A stretch of DNA of 64,000 bases from Epiperipatus broadwayi (GCA_028023455.1 JAQFVV010000204.1:1955001-2019000); one strand, 5' to 3'. Counted from the first letter of the stretch, positions 10,301 to 22,599 are shown. Program-made: numbers and translations. The notes: generated by a model not told the origin, from the letters alone.

Positions 10301-13300
10301 ACAAAATGGCAAAAGAATAGAAAGATTGAAAGAATTTGCTAGTAAATGACAATAAGTGTAATCTAATAATATCTGATCTTTTGTTGGTCATGTGAAGAAT
10401 CCTTAGATGTTGGTTTGCACAATGATGCTAATATCTATTTCAGTAATACTTATGCACTAAGTAAAATTCAGAAAGTTTGGAATGAGAAAGCTTTTTTTTT
10501 ATTTTTGAACAGTATTATTCCTTTAATATTAATCTTTTTTAGCTTTTGTGAAAACTTGAATTTATATAATAGTAAAGTTATTGAAAATAATTTTAGTGAC
10601 TCTATGATTTATTATTATAAAAGGGTTGACTATCAAAAGACTTTATATAACAAGATGATTGAAAATAAATACTTGCAGTCTCACTGAAAACAATGACATA
10701 TTATGATTTACTAAGAAGTTAAAATAAAAAAAAGATCAGGATTTCAAAATCACTAATATAGGTACATTGTTGTATAGACAGTATATTAATATTCTCAATG
10801 GTTGAATCAAACATAGCAAAAAATAAATTCTATTTCAAATGTTACTAGTGAAAATTTGAATTTTTTTATTAGATAAAACACATTTTGATAACCTTTTAAT
10901 CACCAAAACATTACTGAGGATATATTAATAATTTTGAACAACAAGTCTGAATGTAACAGATGTTAAACACTAAAATCGGCCTCTTATATTTTTGAAGTAG
11001 TCATATTATTTAAGCATATAATTCTTTTAAGAAATGTGTTGTAAATAGGAGCATATCTTTTCTTGGATTAACTAAAAAGAAATATTCTGGCAAACTTTCT
11101 GTCAACAATTATATTATTAGTACCATTTTCTACTAAGTTTATGATAAAATAAAGATTTTAAAACCAAAAATTAATAATTAATAAAAAGTTTTCCTAATAA
11201 TTGATTGACTAAAATACAAAGAGATCATTTAATTTTTGTGCTTCTTTGAAATGTCTTAGAATGATTATTTGCATCAGAATATGTTTATATGTAGGATGAA
11301 ATTAAAATATTTGAACAATGCCAAAATATTGTTTCTCATGGAAAAATGTCTTTTTATTATTCAAACTTTGCCTCTATGAACTCAGTAATATTTAAATAGA
11401 ACTATTTTGAAGGTAATAAAAGATGCATGGCAACATCTACATGTTTTTAGAACAATATTTTGATTATGTGGGCACTATCATTTCGGTAAAGAATAATTTC
11501 TGGAAATGTTTACATCACATGATAAATAAGTTTTGTAAATTTTTCAGATTATCAACATCAGTTATTGTTGGAATAATGATTTTATCAATATCTAATATAG
11601 CTATGCAAATTGTGTAAATTTCATCATGAAAATAAGGAAGTAGTTTGAAGATTCCTATTAATAATTATGATACACTGGTTGGAAGAAGTGTAAACAAAAT
11701 TTTTGCAAATATATGATATGCTTGTAGTTATTTAATTGTCATGTTCTTTTGTTCATGATACCATTTGTATCCCAGCATTTCTGCTAGGGAGTAGCAGTTT
11801 TTAAATCGTAGCTCATTTATAAATATTTCACTAATAAAACTCACACACAAACAACTGAGATGTACTCTTCAAATTTGTATTAACTTTTGCAGTAATATGT
11901 TTTACTCTTCATTTTTTGTATTTAGTTATAATTTTTCATCATGTTCACTAGTAAATGTCAATCAATAAGCATTGATTATTAAGATTAATAACTTTATTCA
12001 TTATTGAATTACCATTTAGTAATGAAAAGGGTTATTTATGAAAAATATCATTATAAACTATTAATTCACATATCTGTCATAATTTTGAAATACATTATTT
12101 TGTATTATGTAGATAATATTAGCATTGATTTGGGGTAATATTTATCTAATATATAAATATTATTGATAAATTTTGAACATTATTCCAATATATAATTTGC
12201 ATTATTTTACTAATAGAGCTTACTTAATCTTTTTTCCTTTTATTCCATTACAGATTTGGTTTATTTAATTTGTATAGCACTATTAATTTTAGTTAGCCTA
12301 TTTGCATTATTATGGATTTAGTATTGTACAATTAATACTATTATAGATTTTAACTTTATACAATTCATAGGATATATAAAAGTAAACAGTCCATATGATC
12401 AATTTATTTTGTTAAAGATTTTAGTATTCATCATGTTAACATTGTATTATAATAAAAGATTAAATAAATCTTTCTTCATTTTGTATTATTATGGATTTAG
12501 TTTGTTCAAAGACTTGGAGCATGAAGAAGAAAAATTCTCATAATCTCATTTTTATATTAGAACAAATTTGGAGCATATGAATATTTTCTCTTGTACATTT
12601 TTCTTTCTATTTGGAACCTCAAAGTTTGAGTACATAATAAAACCTCTGTGTGTCATTTTTCTACTGTTACATTATATATATATATATATATGTGTGTGTG
12701 TCTAAATGTGCATAAATATATATATATATATATTGATTTTCATATTTTTTTCATGGATAAAAGATGATTGTTTATAATTATTTGATGAATAACCTCATGT
12801 ATATGGATTTAAAACTATTTTGATGATGATTATTCTTATCAAATACCTGAAAGAAACATTGGTCTGTTATATTTTTCATTAATCTATCTGAATGTAGTCA
12901 CAATCAATCAATCAATCAATGTACATGATTGCAAGCCTCTTCTTTAAAGTATATATATATAGTGTGTGTGTGTGTGTGTGTAATACAATTTTAGACAAAA
13001 TAATGAGAACTGTTCACATTAGCCTTACACTAAAAATATTTTTTTAGAAATAAATAAATATATGTCACTGTCACATTGTTTTCTTTTACAAAGTTTTTGA
13101 AAGTTGATGTCAGATTTCTAAGCTTATGGAAAAAAATATCAGATTTATGTAATAAAAAAGAGATTAAATTGTTAATGCTTGATTAATTAATGCACTGTGT
13201 TTAATCTTTGATAATTGATGGATTAATACTTGCACTCAAATATTATTTATAATGAATAATATGACTTTTAATAGCCTCATATAAAATCACTAGGCTTGCA

Positions 13301-13739
13301 GAATAAAAAATGTTTGATAAGTTTTTCATCCTGATTTTACTCCATATATAAAAATAACTAAATATTTCATTACTAATCAATATTGGGGTTAGCAAGATTG
13401 TTATAGATTATCTATCTGAGAAAAATCCTAACTCTGAGTAAAATCTAAAAAATATATTCACCTCTAGCTAAGCCTGATTTGAATCTAAGTTGATTTTCTA
13501 CCTTTGTACTCTAATGCTTTTAATGTTAATAAATTGAGCCATTAAAGTCTTTTTTCATGATGATGATAAATAATACAACATATACTAAATTGTGCTCTGT
13601 ATAAAACTCTTGTAAGTTTTATTAAATCCTAGATCTCTAATAAGATATAAAATTAACAAATTTATTTATATAATCATGTATGTCAAAAGAAAATTGTCAT
13701 TATTTTTTTTTTATCTTTAATTTTTATTCTTTATTTGCA
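10301..13739. other. AT-rich intergenic DNA with microsatellites
   Basis: Over 3.4 kb without a recognisable gene. Short open frames (10415-10687, 11423-11617) are AT-driven and have no family resemblance. Microsatellites cluster at 12672-12981. Confidence 0.5.
12672..12981. repeat. Cluster of simple repeats
   Basis: (TA)n passing into (TG)n at 12672-12700, (TA)n at 12716-12734, (CAAT)5 at 12901-12920 and (TG)n at 12962-12981. These are ordinary slippage-prone tracts. Confidence 0.9.
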
Positions 13740-13771
13740 AATATATGTCATCATCGTCATTCATTACGAAT

Positions 13772-15127
13772 CTACTGCAAGATGAAGGTCTCTTCAAGTT
13801 TAATCCATCTTCTCCAATCTTTAGCTTCTCTTCTCCACATAACTCCTGCATACTTTCTTATTTCATCCATCCAACTCACATGTGGTCTCTTTCTGAGTCT
13901 TTTACAATCCCTTGGAATCCAGTTTAAGATTTCAAATGTCCATCTATTATCATCTCTTCTAGAAATATTTTCAGCCCAACTCCACTTCAATCTTTTAATT
14001 TTTTCAATGAGGTCAGCAACATTTGTTTATTCTCTTACCCATACATTGTGCTTTCGATCTCTTCTTGTTACTCCCAATATACATCTCTCCATACTTCTTT
14101 GAGTTGTCTGGAGTCTCTGTATTGCTCTTCTATTAAGTGTCCAAATCTCAGATCTATATGTAAGAACTGGTAAAACACATTTTTTTAAAAACCTTCCTTT
14201 TCAAACACATAGGCATATTTTCTTTTAGTATCAAGTTATTTCTACCAAAAGCACTCCAATCAAGTTTAATTATATGATTAATTTTATCCATTATGTTTCC
14301 ATCTGTATAATTAGTCTGACCAAGATATTTGTAACTGTTAACTTCTTCTAATTCATCATAATCAATTTTTATTTTCATATTTTGAGCAAATCGATTAAAC
14401 ATTATTTTAGTCTTTTTAACATTTATCTTTAGTCCTACTTTTCTACTTTCATCTGATAACTCCTGCAACATTTCTTGCAGCTCTAAAGCATTATTTGCAA
14501 AAAAACTATATCATCTGCAAAATCTAAATGACTTAAATAATCTCCATTTATGTTCACTTCTTTAGTTTTCCATTTTAATCCACAAAATATTTCTTGCAAC
14601 ACTGCTGTAGAAAGTTTTGGAGATATGGAGTCACCTTGTCTTACACCTTTCTCATTGTTGACTTTCCCAGTATCATTATGTAATCTAATTGTTGCTGTTG
14701 CATTTTTATAAATATTCTTTAAAATATGACAATATCCTGGATCTATACCTTGATGATCCAATGCTTTAATCACTGAAGAAATGTTTATAGAATCAAATGC
14801 CTTTTCATAATCTACAAATCCAAAACATAATGTCAACTCATATTCATTTGTTCTTTCTATAACTTCTCTCAATACCTGGATATGATCTACTGTACTAAAA
14901 CAACTTTTAAATCCAGCTTTGTTTCCTTGGTTGGTGGAAATCCAATGTTCTTTGTAGACGAGTTGTAATTATCTTGGTAAAAATTTTGTATAAAACTGAT
15001 AAAAGGCTGATAGGTCTGTAATTTCCAATATCTTCTTTATCACCTTTTTTAAATATTAATATTATTACTGCATTCTTCCAATCATCTGGTACATCTTTAT
15101 CATTTAGACATTTGACATATAACTTTG
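13772..15127 (-). pseudogene. RTE reverse transcriptase and C-terminal region, frameshifted
   Basis: RT blocks occur in order but in different frames. NYRPISLLS is near 15030. FGFVDYEKAFDSI is near 14820, where the YEKAFD block carries the first catalytic Asp. GVRQGDSISPKL is near 14640. LDFADDIVFL, the FADD active site, is near 14520. VNVKKTK-like and YKYLGQ thumb blocks follow at 14410-14310. The C-terminal domain (13772-13990) contains RRDDNRWTFEILNWIPRDCK and RKRPHVSWMDEI, as in other RTE-family elements. At least four frame changes separate these pieces, so no functional enzyme is made. Confidence 0.83.
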
Positions 15128-16083
15128 CTAAAAAAATTCTATTTCTTCACCTGCTTCTTTTAATATATCAATTATAATTCCATCATTACCAGGAACCTTT
15201 CCTTTCTTCATACATTTAATTGCATGTTTCACTTCTTCACTTAAAATTCTGGGCAATTCAAAAGATGTAATAGAAATAGGAGGTACTTGTTCTTTATTAC
15301 TATATAATTCTTGATAAAAGTCTTCTATCCATTTCATAATGTCATCTCTCTTTTTAGTAATAATTCCATCTTTTTTTCTTATTGCATATATAAATTTCCT
15401 ACCAACACCAAAATGCTGTTTTACATACATTTAATTGCATATTTCACTTCTTCACTTAAAATTCTGGGCAATTCAAAAGATGTAATAGAAATAGGAGGTA
15501 CTTGTTCTTTATTACTATATAATTCTTGATAAAAGTCTTCTATCCATTTCATAATGTCATCTCTCTTTTTAGTAATAATTCCATCTTTTTTTCTTATTGC
15601 AGATATAAATTTCCTACCAACACCAAAATGCTGTTTTACATTTTTGAGACTTTTATTTTCTTCTACAGCTTTCCTTGCTAGTTCACAGTTATACTTTCTT
15701 ATATCATTTTCAACTCTTTTCCATACCATTTTACAAAATTTGAAAAATTCAATCCTTTTTAATGCATCATTTTTGTATATCTTCATATTTCTTCTTTTAT
15801 TCAGAAATTCTCTAGTGTCAGTAGAAATTTTATTGGTCAATTGCTGCTTTTTTCTACCAGCTATCTTTGTTGCAGTTTTTAAAAGTGTATCAGTTATTTT
15901 CATATTAATTTTATTCAAATCTGAATCATATTCAAAATCTACTAATACTTGAAACTGATTTGTAAGTTCTAATTTAAATTCATTAGAATATCTCTGAAGA
16001 TTAGGAATATCAACTGTAAAAATTGTTTTTCTTAATAATTTTTGTCTCTCTAGTTTTGCATTAACATGTATCTTACATCTTAC
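15128..16083 (-). pseudogene. RTE ORF: linker and start of RT, with internal tandem duplication
   Basis: From 16083 down to 15421 the frame is in phase with the endonuclease and encodes a basic linker ending ...LSEEVKYAIKCM. A 215-bp segment is then repeated in tandem: the stretch from QHFGVGRKFI to IKCM appears in both the 15421-15640 and 15206-15430 copies. Because 215 is not a multiple of three, the second copy is shifted. It continues KKGKVPGNDGIIIDILKEAG, which is the first RT block. A missing T in a run near 15131 then stops it at EIEFF. The two copies differ at only a few bases. Confidence 0.8.
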
Positions 16084-16086
16084 AAC

Positions 16087-16848
16087 TCAATGATCACTTC
16101 CTGTGTTAAATTTATTAAGAACATTACAATCTTGAAATATGTATTTTTTGTTAGTCAAAATATAATCCAATTCTGCTGTACCTTTATTGGGATGCTTCCA
16201 TGTCCATTTTCTTTTAACATTTTTCTCAAAAAAAGAATTCATAATATAAAGTTTTTCTTTTTCAGCAAACTCCACTAGTCTATGTCCTCTCTCATTTCTA
16301 TTACCATAACCAAAATTACCTACAGCACTTTCATCTTTCATTTGTTTACCAATTCTAGAATTAAAGTCTCCCATAATAATTTTAAAATGTTGTTTACTCT
16401 GATCAAAAGCCTTTTGTATATCTATATAAAAATCTTCTACTACCTCTTCACTATGAGAACTTGATGGGGCATAAACCTGAATTATCTGTATTTGGTATCT
16501 GCTATTAAGTTGTATAACTAATCTTGCCACTCTGTCTGATACACCATCAATATCCACAATGTTGTTTTTCCACTTTTTATTTATAATGAATCCTACTCCA
16601 TTTGTATTTCCAATATTTGTGCCTTTATAATAGAGTACATGTCCACTTTTTAAATCAATTATCTCTTCACCTTTTCTTCTAACTTCACAAATTCCAATAA
16701 TGTTCCATTTAATATAAGACAGTTCTTCTTCTAATTCTTGCAATCTTCCTTCACCTGAAAGTGATCTGCAGTTATAAGTACCTAAATAAAAAGTTGTCAT
16801 CAAATGGCAGCCTGTGTCAACAATCAGGGGATTCTTAGCACCCTGCAC
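16087..16848 (-). pseudogene. RTE ORF: apurinic-like endonuclease domain
   Basis: A 253-residue open frame starting MQGAKNPLIV. Motifs of the LINE endonuclease are intact: TYNCRSLS near residue 25, ICEVRRKGEE (catalytic Glu) near 55, VYAPSSSHSEEV near 125, IMGDFNSRIG (Asp/Asn pair) near 158, and NTGSDH at the end. This domain nicks the target DNA to prime reverse transcription. The frame stops just after GSDH at a TGA where the family normally has a sense codon. The same frame then continues without a stop into 15918-15421, so this looks like a single nonsense mutation in one polyprotein. The chosen start is the first Met after the 5' hairpin. Confidence 0.88.
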
Positions 16849-17887
16849 CTTCGGCCACCAACCACTACCTTGGTTGGTGACTTTACAGCCTCCTGGAAAT
16901 AAGGGCCATGATTTATTTTTGTCTATTATAATTTGTATTTATCTATTGGGAAAATATCATTTACACAAACATATTTATTTATAAATAAATATAAATAAAA
17001 TTTTATATAAATAATTAACTTTGAGATTAAAAAAATCATTTAATCTTATAACTTGTTTAATAAAAAAATAAAAATTAAAATATAATAATGTGTTATTGCT
17101 TATTTACAAAGAATTCCTGAAATATCTTAAAGTTTATCGTTAAATAAAAAAGCGTTTCACAACTGAAGTAAAATAAAAACTATAATAATTCGTACAATAG
17201 AAAGAATATAGTGCAGTAGCAATATAACATGACTTAGATTTACTAATATATCTGAATTTCAAAAGTAAAACATTATTCTTTGAATCAATTTCAATGCCTT
17301 TCTCTGAAGATTGATAAAATTTAACAATATTTATATAAACTTCCAAGGATTCAGCTCCAAACCTTAAATAGTATTAGCATAGTAATAGCAGTTTTATATG
17401 TTGATTTAACCTTAGAGTTATAAAATTGTATTAAGATTTAATTCTATAAGCCTAAAGTAATATATGGAACTATAAGTCTATTAATTATTTATTAAATTAA
17501 CTATGAACTACAGGCTTTGTTATATTTATATTTCTTAACTTAAAGAAAAAAGAATGAAAGCAATGGTATTCTTTTGGATTAATTGAAGTCTGATGGTACA
17601 AAAACATTTTTTTCTTAGATTCTAAATTTAGATCATGAACAAGCTCCAGAGTTTGACATTGTTCCTTTGCACCAAATCCATTGAATCATATTCTCATTTA
17701 TTTATTGTTTTGTAGTCTCATACTTATCCACTTGATAGAGATGTGTATGTAAGAATAAATACTTGGAAGTTTTCAACACTTTTCTGTGATATCCTTTAAA
17801 AATAAAGCTGGTGGAAAAATATACATTTTACATATTGTTTTCTATATAATTGTTAAATGAAACATCCAAATAGGCCTCTTCAAGTTT

Positions 17888-17981
17888 TCTCAATCATAAA
17901 ATATATATATACTTACTATATTTGCAATATACTTTCTCAATCATAAAATATATATATACTTACTATATTTGCAATATACTT
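17888..17981. repeat. Exact 47-bp tandem duplication
   Basis: Two adjacent identical copies of a 47-bp unit containing CAATCATAAAATATATATAT. The lack of differences implies a recent duplication. Confidence 0.85.
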
Positions 17982-18104
17982 AGAAATGTCATTTGAAACA
18001 TAAATAAACCAGTGATTATTCATATGTATGGATTAAGTTATACAACTGGTAATTCAAAGTATAATTATACTTACAAGTGTTATCCACATATCTAATATTT
18101 CTAT

Positions 18105-18287
18105 ATAATATTAATATCATCTATGTTCTTTATTACTTTTACAAACATAACAATTTTGATTGCCCCAACAATATTCTTAGAAGTTCTAAAGAAGATTTCT
18201 AGGGCAATGGAAACAATCATATTAGACTGTAAAAAAAAAAAAAAACATTGTAAAAGTAATAAAGAACATAGATGATATTAATATTAT
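18105..18287. repeat. Perfect 40-bp inverted repeat, MITE-like
   Basis: Arms 18105-18144 and 18248-18287 are exact reverse complements over 40 bp, enclosing 103 bp. The loop has its own nested pairing (ATTGCCC with GGGCAAT) and a 15-base A run next to the right arm. It could be a small foldback transposon. No coding capacity and no clear target duplication. Confidence 0.75.
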
Positions 18288-19889
18288 ATGGATTTGGCAA
18301 TGCAATAGAAAAGATAAAGTTATAATATCTGATATTTCTATTACTATATATATATAGGATTTCATGATACAATGATAGCACATTTATCTGCTATGCCTAA
18401 AATCTAAGTTTGAATCCAGTATACATAAACTTCAAATTTTTAAACAGACAAGAGATTTAACATAAATGTAACTAATCATCCACTTTAGTCAATAGATAGT
18501 AATTTAACTATTCTTAGCTAGATGATAAAATAATGGTGGAAAACTTTTCAAATTTTCAGCATCTAACAACTGGAAAATCCGGAGAGAACTATCTCGTCCT
18601 TTATTGTTCCATTATGAATCACCTAGAAATCTTTGCTCTGCAGTAAATATATATTATTTGAAGGTTAAGCTACCTTTTGATTTTTTATGTATATATAAAT
18701 ATTTGAACATTTATTTTTTAAAAAAATTCTTTAAAAATTTAACAACATAATCCATTCTGTTATAAATATATACAAACACACAGATATAAATACTTTTATT
18801 ATTTTCTATTTTTATTTTAAAATCAACTGTAGGTTTGAAACGAAATATTTTTAAATGTAAAAAGGCAATTAAGAAATATATATAATATTTTAATCGATTT
18901 ATCAAAAAAAAAAAATTTGCAATAAAATATTTTTAAACTTCACATTCATATTTTATTGAAATATTTCGATCCATAAGTTTGAAATATATTTAAAATGTTA
19001 ATTTAATCTTACTCTTGAACTGGAGGAAAAATTCTCAAAGGCTTACATTCCAACCACAAAAATGACTGAATTATTTCAGTGGAAAGATTATTTAACGCAT
19101 CTGAATTTGATAGTTTTTTTTTTTTATTGAAAATCGTATATATTTTTTATTTTGTTCTTACGTACAAAACTATTATTAATACATCATTTTGATACATTAA
19201 TATACCAAATGGTAATTAATTTGATTATGGTAAAAGAAGGGGAATGAATGTTTGTCTTTTTCTTCGTCAAGATCCCATTTATTAGAATGAAAGTTAGCAG
19301 CTGGAAAATATGAAAAGAATGGCATAAATGACAGATTCCAGATTAGAATTTATATTTTAGACAAACTTACGGTTGGTTTGGTTTAACATTTAATAAGTAA
19401 ATGTACATTGTACTTCAACTTACTAAATTATTTGTAAAATTCACGCACCATTACTAAGCAACCGTTTCTTTTTTTAATATGTATATTAATTGTATATATT
19501 TAATTATATAAAGTCAAAAAATATTAAAATAAGTTCCATAATGCTTAATGCATACACATTATTCTACATAAAAACTGATACAAGCAACTTTAAAACGCAA
19601 GTAAGAATATATATTTTTTCTAACAGAGAATTACACTTTATAACATAACTTCCAATAAATTGTCTGTTCATTTTAATTAATTACATCGTCAGATTAGCAA
19701 CAGATAAATTTACTTATAATGTTTTTATTTTTTATTTTTTTTGGCAGTAAGTGAACTAAATATATATTTCAATCTTCCCAATAATTTTTGGTTATTAATA
19801 AACTATTTATAAACTTTTTAAATGTGCAATTAATAAAAGTCAACGTTAAATAATTCAATTACTTTATATATATAAAGCAGTCATTACTT

Positions 19890-20078
19890 AAGCAATATCA
19901 ATATCATTAACATTCAACAATCTCATTCTGTTGTCAAGACAACCTCCTTTAATCAATAAAGGTGGAAATTCATTTTTATCTATGATCTAATACTTTAGTG
20001 TCTCTTTAAATATATATTAAAGGAAGTTACCTTGACAACAAATTGATATTGTTGATTGTTAATCATATTGGTATGGTT
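19890..20078. repeat. Foldback element of the TTGTCAAGGCAAC family
   Basis: The left arm (about 19890-19951) holds CAACAATCTC and TTGTCAAGACAACCTCCTTT. The right arm (20018-20078) holds the inverse, AAAGGAAGTTACCTTGACAA and ATTGTTGATTGTTAAT. The arms are about 80% alike. The same boxes occur at 4465-4503, in the 359-bp satellite and at 60545-60600. Confidence 0.65.
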
Positions 20079-20799
20079 TAAGAATTGGTGGTTTTCTTGT
20101 ATTTACATTAAATACTTATCTAGCCTTGAACATTTATTAGGTTTATATAAATATATAAACCATTCGAATAATGTTGGTGCATGATTATTATTAATTATCT
20201 ATGATTTTATGACTCAAAAATTAGTGATTTATAAATTAACTTCCTTATAAATAATATAATATTATGAACATGACAATATAAATCTTCCAACTTCAGAAAT
20301 AGAGACAATTTTTATTTGGAAATTCCAAGCAAACTCAGAATTTTTTATATAGTTTACATGTAAATAAATTAGCAATTATAACATTATCAGTATTTGAATA
20401 TCTATATATAGTGATCAGTTAAGAATTAATGCATAATTTGGAATATGTCTTATGTTCAAATATATTTTAAAAATTATATTATTCTGTAGGAAAATTACCA
20501 TAGAAATCAAATATGTAAAATTGCAAAATGGTGTAAGAATATAATTTTTTGAAAAATAAGATTTTGCAAACGGCTGCATTTTTAAGATTATATGTAATAT
20601 TTTGTTTATTTTTCAACAAGTAAAATTTATATTTATTAGTCGTAAATTTTAAATTATTCTCAGATAAAATAAATGTTATATATATATATATATAAGATAA
20701 AATAAATGTTATATATATATATACGCACATAAATAACAGAAAATATTTCTGCTTGTCTTATAATTTAAAATTAATATTTATGTCTGTTTTTTCATGTGT

Positions 20800-20880
20800 C
20801 AAAGCATTGGCCAGTGAAGCGAACCCGGGACAACTGCTTGTAAGGCGGCTGTTAGACCACTCGGCCACCAACGCTTGACT
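20800..20880 (-). mobile_element. Short tRNA-derived SINE (tRNA-like pseudogene)
   Basis: On the minus strand, 20874-20804 folds as a 71-nt tRNA-like body: acceptor GCGTTGG with CCAATGC, T arm CCGGGTTCGCTT (B-box), and anticodon loop CTTACAA. It matches the tRNA-Gly(UCC)-like sequence at 37254-37324, but the anticodon is UAC and the D arm is altered. Like the other two copies it begins GTCAAG just before the body and continues TTTGACACATGAAAAAA after it, so it is a mobile copy rather than a tRNA gene. Confidence 0.65.
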
Positions 20881-21059
20881 ATGTTATTTAAGTTAAGATA
20901 GTCAGGTCTACTTTGTCCATGTTGTCTAATAAATATAGATTATATGAAACTATAAATTAGATATAATTAATGATTTTGCCGAACAAAAGGTTAAAAAGAA
21001 AAAATTATAGAAATAATTATACTTCATGGTAAAATTTTGAAATTATAATCTTACAATGT

Positions 21060-22500
21060 GTTAATCATTTAACATTATGTATTGATTGTCTTTAGAAAAA
21101 CATATAATATTTATTTAAATTTTCCAATTACATCGAACTGTAAGTAGTATCTACATGTTAGTATATAACATAATGTTTCAAATGATATTATTTTCTTCTC
21201 TTCTTCAACTGTTGTTGGTCTAACAAGTAACAGTACTAGCATAGAAATTGAACCTGGATCTTTAGATTTTTGAATATTGAATTTAAAGGTAACACTCTAA
21301 CCAAATGAGCTATTCAGCCAAAGTAATCATTATTAGAAATTTTACAAATGTATCTATGAGGGTCTTCCTCATTTCTCAACTTTTTCCTAAGATAAAAGTT
21401 AATTAGTGGCTTCCAGATATGAGGATCTTCCTCATTTCTCAACTTTTTCCTAAGATAAAAGTTAATTAGTGGCTTCCAGATATTATGTGTTGTCACACTA
21501 GATTGACTTACATGGCACTATTTGCCATTGTCATATGAACAACTTTTTTAATTTTCTTCTTTATATTTTTTTTCCTTTTTTACTCAATGTTTTTATATTT
21601 TTTCAACCAAATATATATGTTCATTGGTACATGCATGGTCTGCAATTTTGAATACATCTATTTTCTCTTTTTTAATAATCAGTTTGTGTTCTTTCAGTTG
21701 TTTTTCAATGGGTCAGCTGCTCTCACCAATGTATATTCTTTTACTCTCAATTGATATTTTATAGATGAGTTTTTGTTTTTCAATGGTTCAAATTTAGGCT
21801 TTGTAGATAATTTCCTTGTAATGTGGTATGACTTTGGAATATTGTTTTAATGTTATATTGATTGTTAATTTTCTTTAGTTTGTCTGCTATTCCTGGTGTG
21901 TATTGGTCATACTACACTATTAATTATTGGGGTTTTTTATGATTCTTTTGTTGTTTATTTAATGTCTTTTTTAATGACAGCTGTTTGTTTTATGTAGATC
22001 TTTTTTTCCAAATCATTGATTTCTGCACAAACTTCCTTTGGTCTGTTCCATAGTGACAATATAATCCCAAGTTTTGTGCTTCTGGTGTGATTCGATGTAT
22101 ATGCTAAGAATTTTTGTGGGGGAGAGGGATATGTAAATAATAGGTTTGATTTTGTCATAATGGAATTTTGTCACAAAAACTTTTAAGAATGGCAATTTTT
22201 GTTTTTACATTATTGGGTATTTAATTGTAAGAGATATGTCATTGATGTGTATCCAGAATATTTGTATAAGTGTTTCATGATGTGGCCATGCAACAAACAT
22301 GTCATCAACATTATAAAGCCAAATGATATTAAGTAGTATTTATGGCTGTGATTTTATGTTTGCCCATATAAATATTATTAATCAGGAATGGAAACAATGA
22401 GTCCAGAGCTATCCCTTGATTTTGTTGGAAGAATTACATGTAGTGTGATAAAACTATATTGTAATTATGTAGACAAAGGAAAGAGTTCTTCTTGTTTGTA
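21060..22500 (-). mobile_element. Penelope-like element remnant P1
   Basis: Read leftwards. RT pieces FFQQNQGIALDSLFPFLINN (near 22440-22380) and YNVDDMFVAWPHHE (22315-22270) correspond to the GxxMGSPxSP and YVDD blocks. They are followed by a LPFLDV-like stretch (MPFLKVFVTKFHYDK, 22195) and SNHTRSTKLGIILSLWNRPK (near 22090). The GIY-YIG endonuclease follows near 21780-21640 (LIYKISIESKRIYIGESS; then IADHACTNEH). The 3' region (21500-21340) carries a 60-70-bp tandem duplication, then a tRNA-like module (21312-21244), then the tail to 21060. Stops and frameshifts throughout. Its 5' side faces the 5' side of P2. Confidence 0.8.
21244..21312 (-). other. tRNA-like A-box/B-box module in PLE 3' UTR (P1)
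   Basis: On the minus strand TAGCTCATTTGGTTAGAGTG (21312-21293) resembles a tRNA A-box with its D loop. CAGGTTCAATTTC (21256-21244) resembles a B-box. Spacing and order are those of a pol III internal promoter. It lies just downstream of the endonuclease frame, and the same position is occupied in three other PLE copies here. Confidence 0.65.
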
Positions 22501-22599
22501 AACTGTTATTATCATTTAATCTTTTTTTTCACAATAGTTTATGATATGAAGCATTGTCTATTGTATAAAAAATGTTAAATGACAATAATAGTTCACAGA

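Larger units (their letters stand above)
13740..16910 (-). mobile_element. RTE-type LINE, nearly full length, inactivated
   Basis: Minus-strand element: 5' region 16910-16849, endonuclease, linker, reverse transcriptase, short C-terminal tail, and a 3' end near 13745 with a GATGATGAC-like short repeat typical of RTE elements. The 5' leader can form a perfect 8-bp hairpin (CACCAACC 16856-16863 with GGTTGGTG 16872-16879). Total about 3.2 kb, normal for RTE. Damage is limited: one stop codon after the endonuclease, one 215-bp tandem duplication, and several frameshifts in the RT. This suggests a moderately recent insertion. A target-site duplication is not obvious in the AT-rich flanks. Confidence 0.88.
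16911..19889. other. AT-rich intergenic DNA with small repeats
   Basis: No gene found. Within it are an exact 47-bp tandem duplication (17888-17981) and a perfect inverted repeat (18105-18287), listed separately. Open frames at 17140-17346 and 18711-18905 are AT-driven. Confidence 0.5.

Noticed and set aside
13680-14102. 140-residue plus-strand open frame
   Set aside because: It is the antisense shadow of the RTE C-terminal region on the minus strand.
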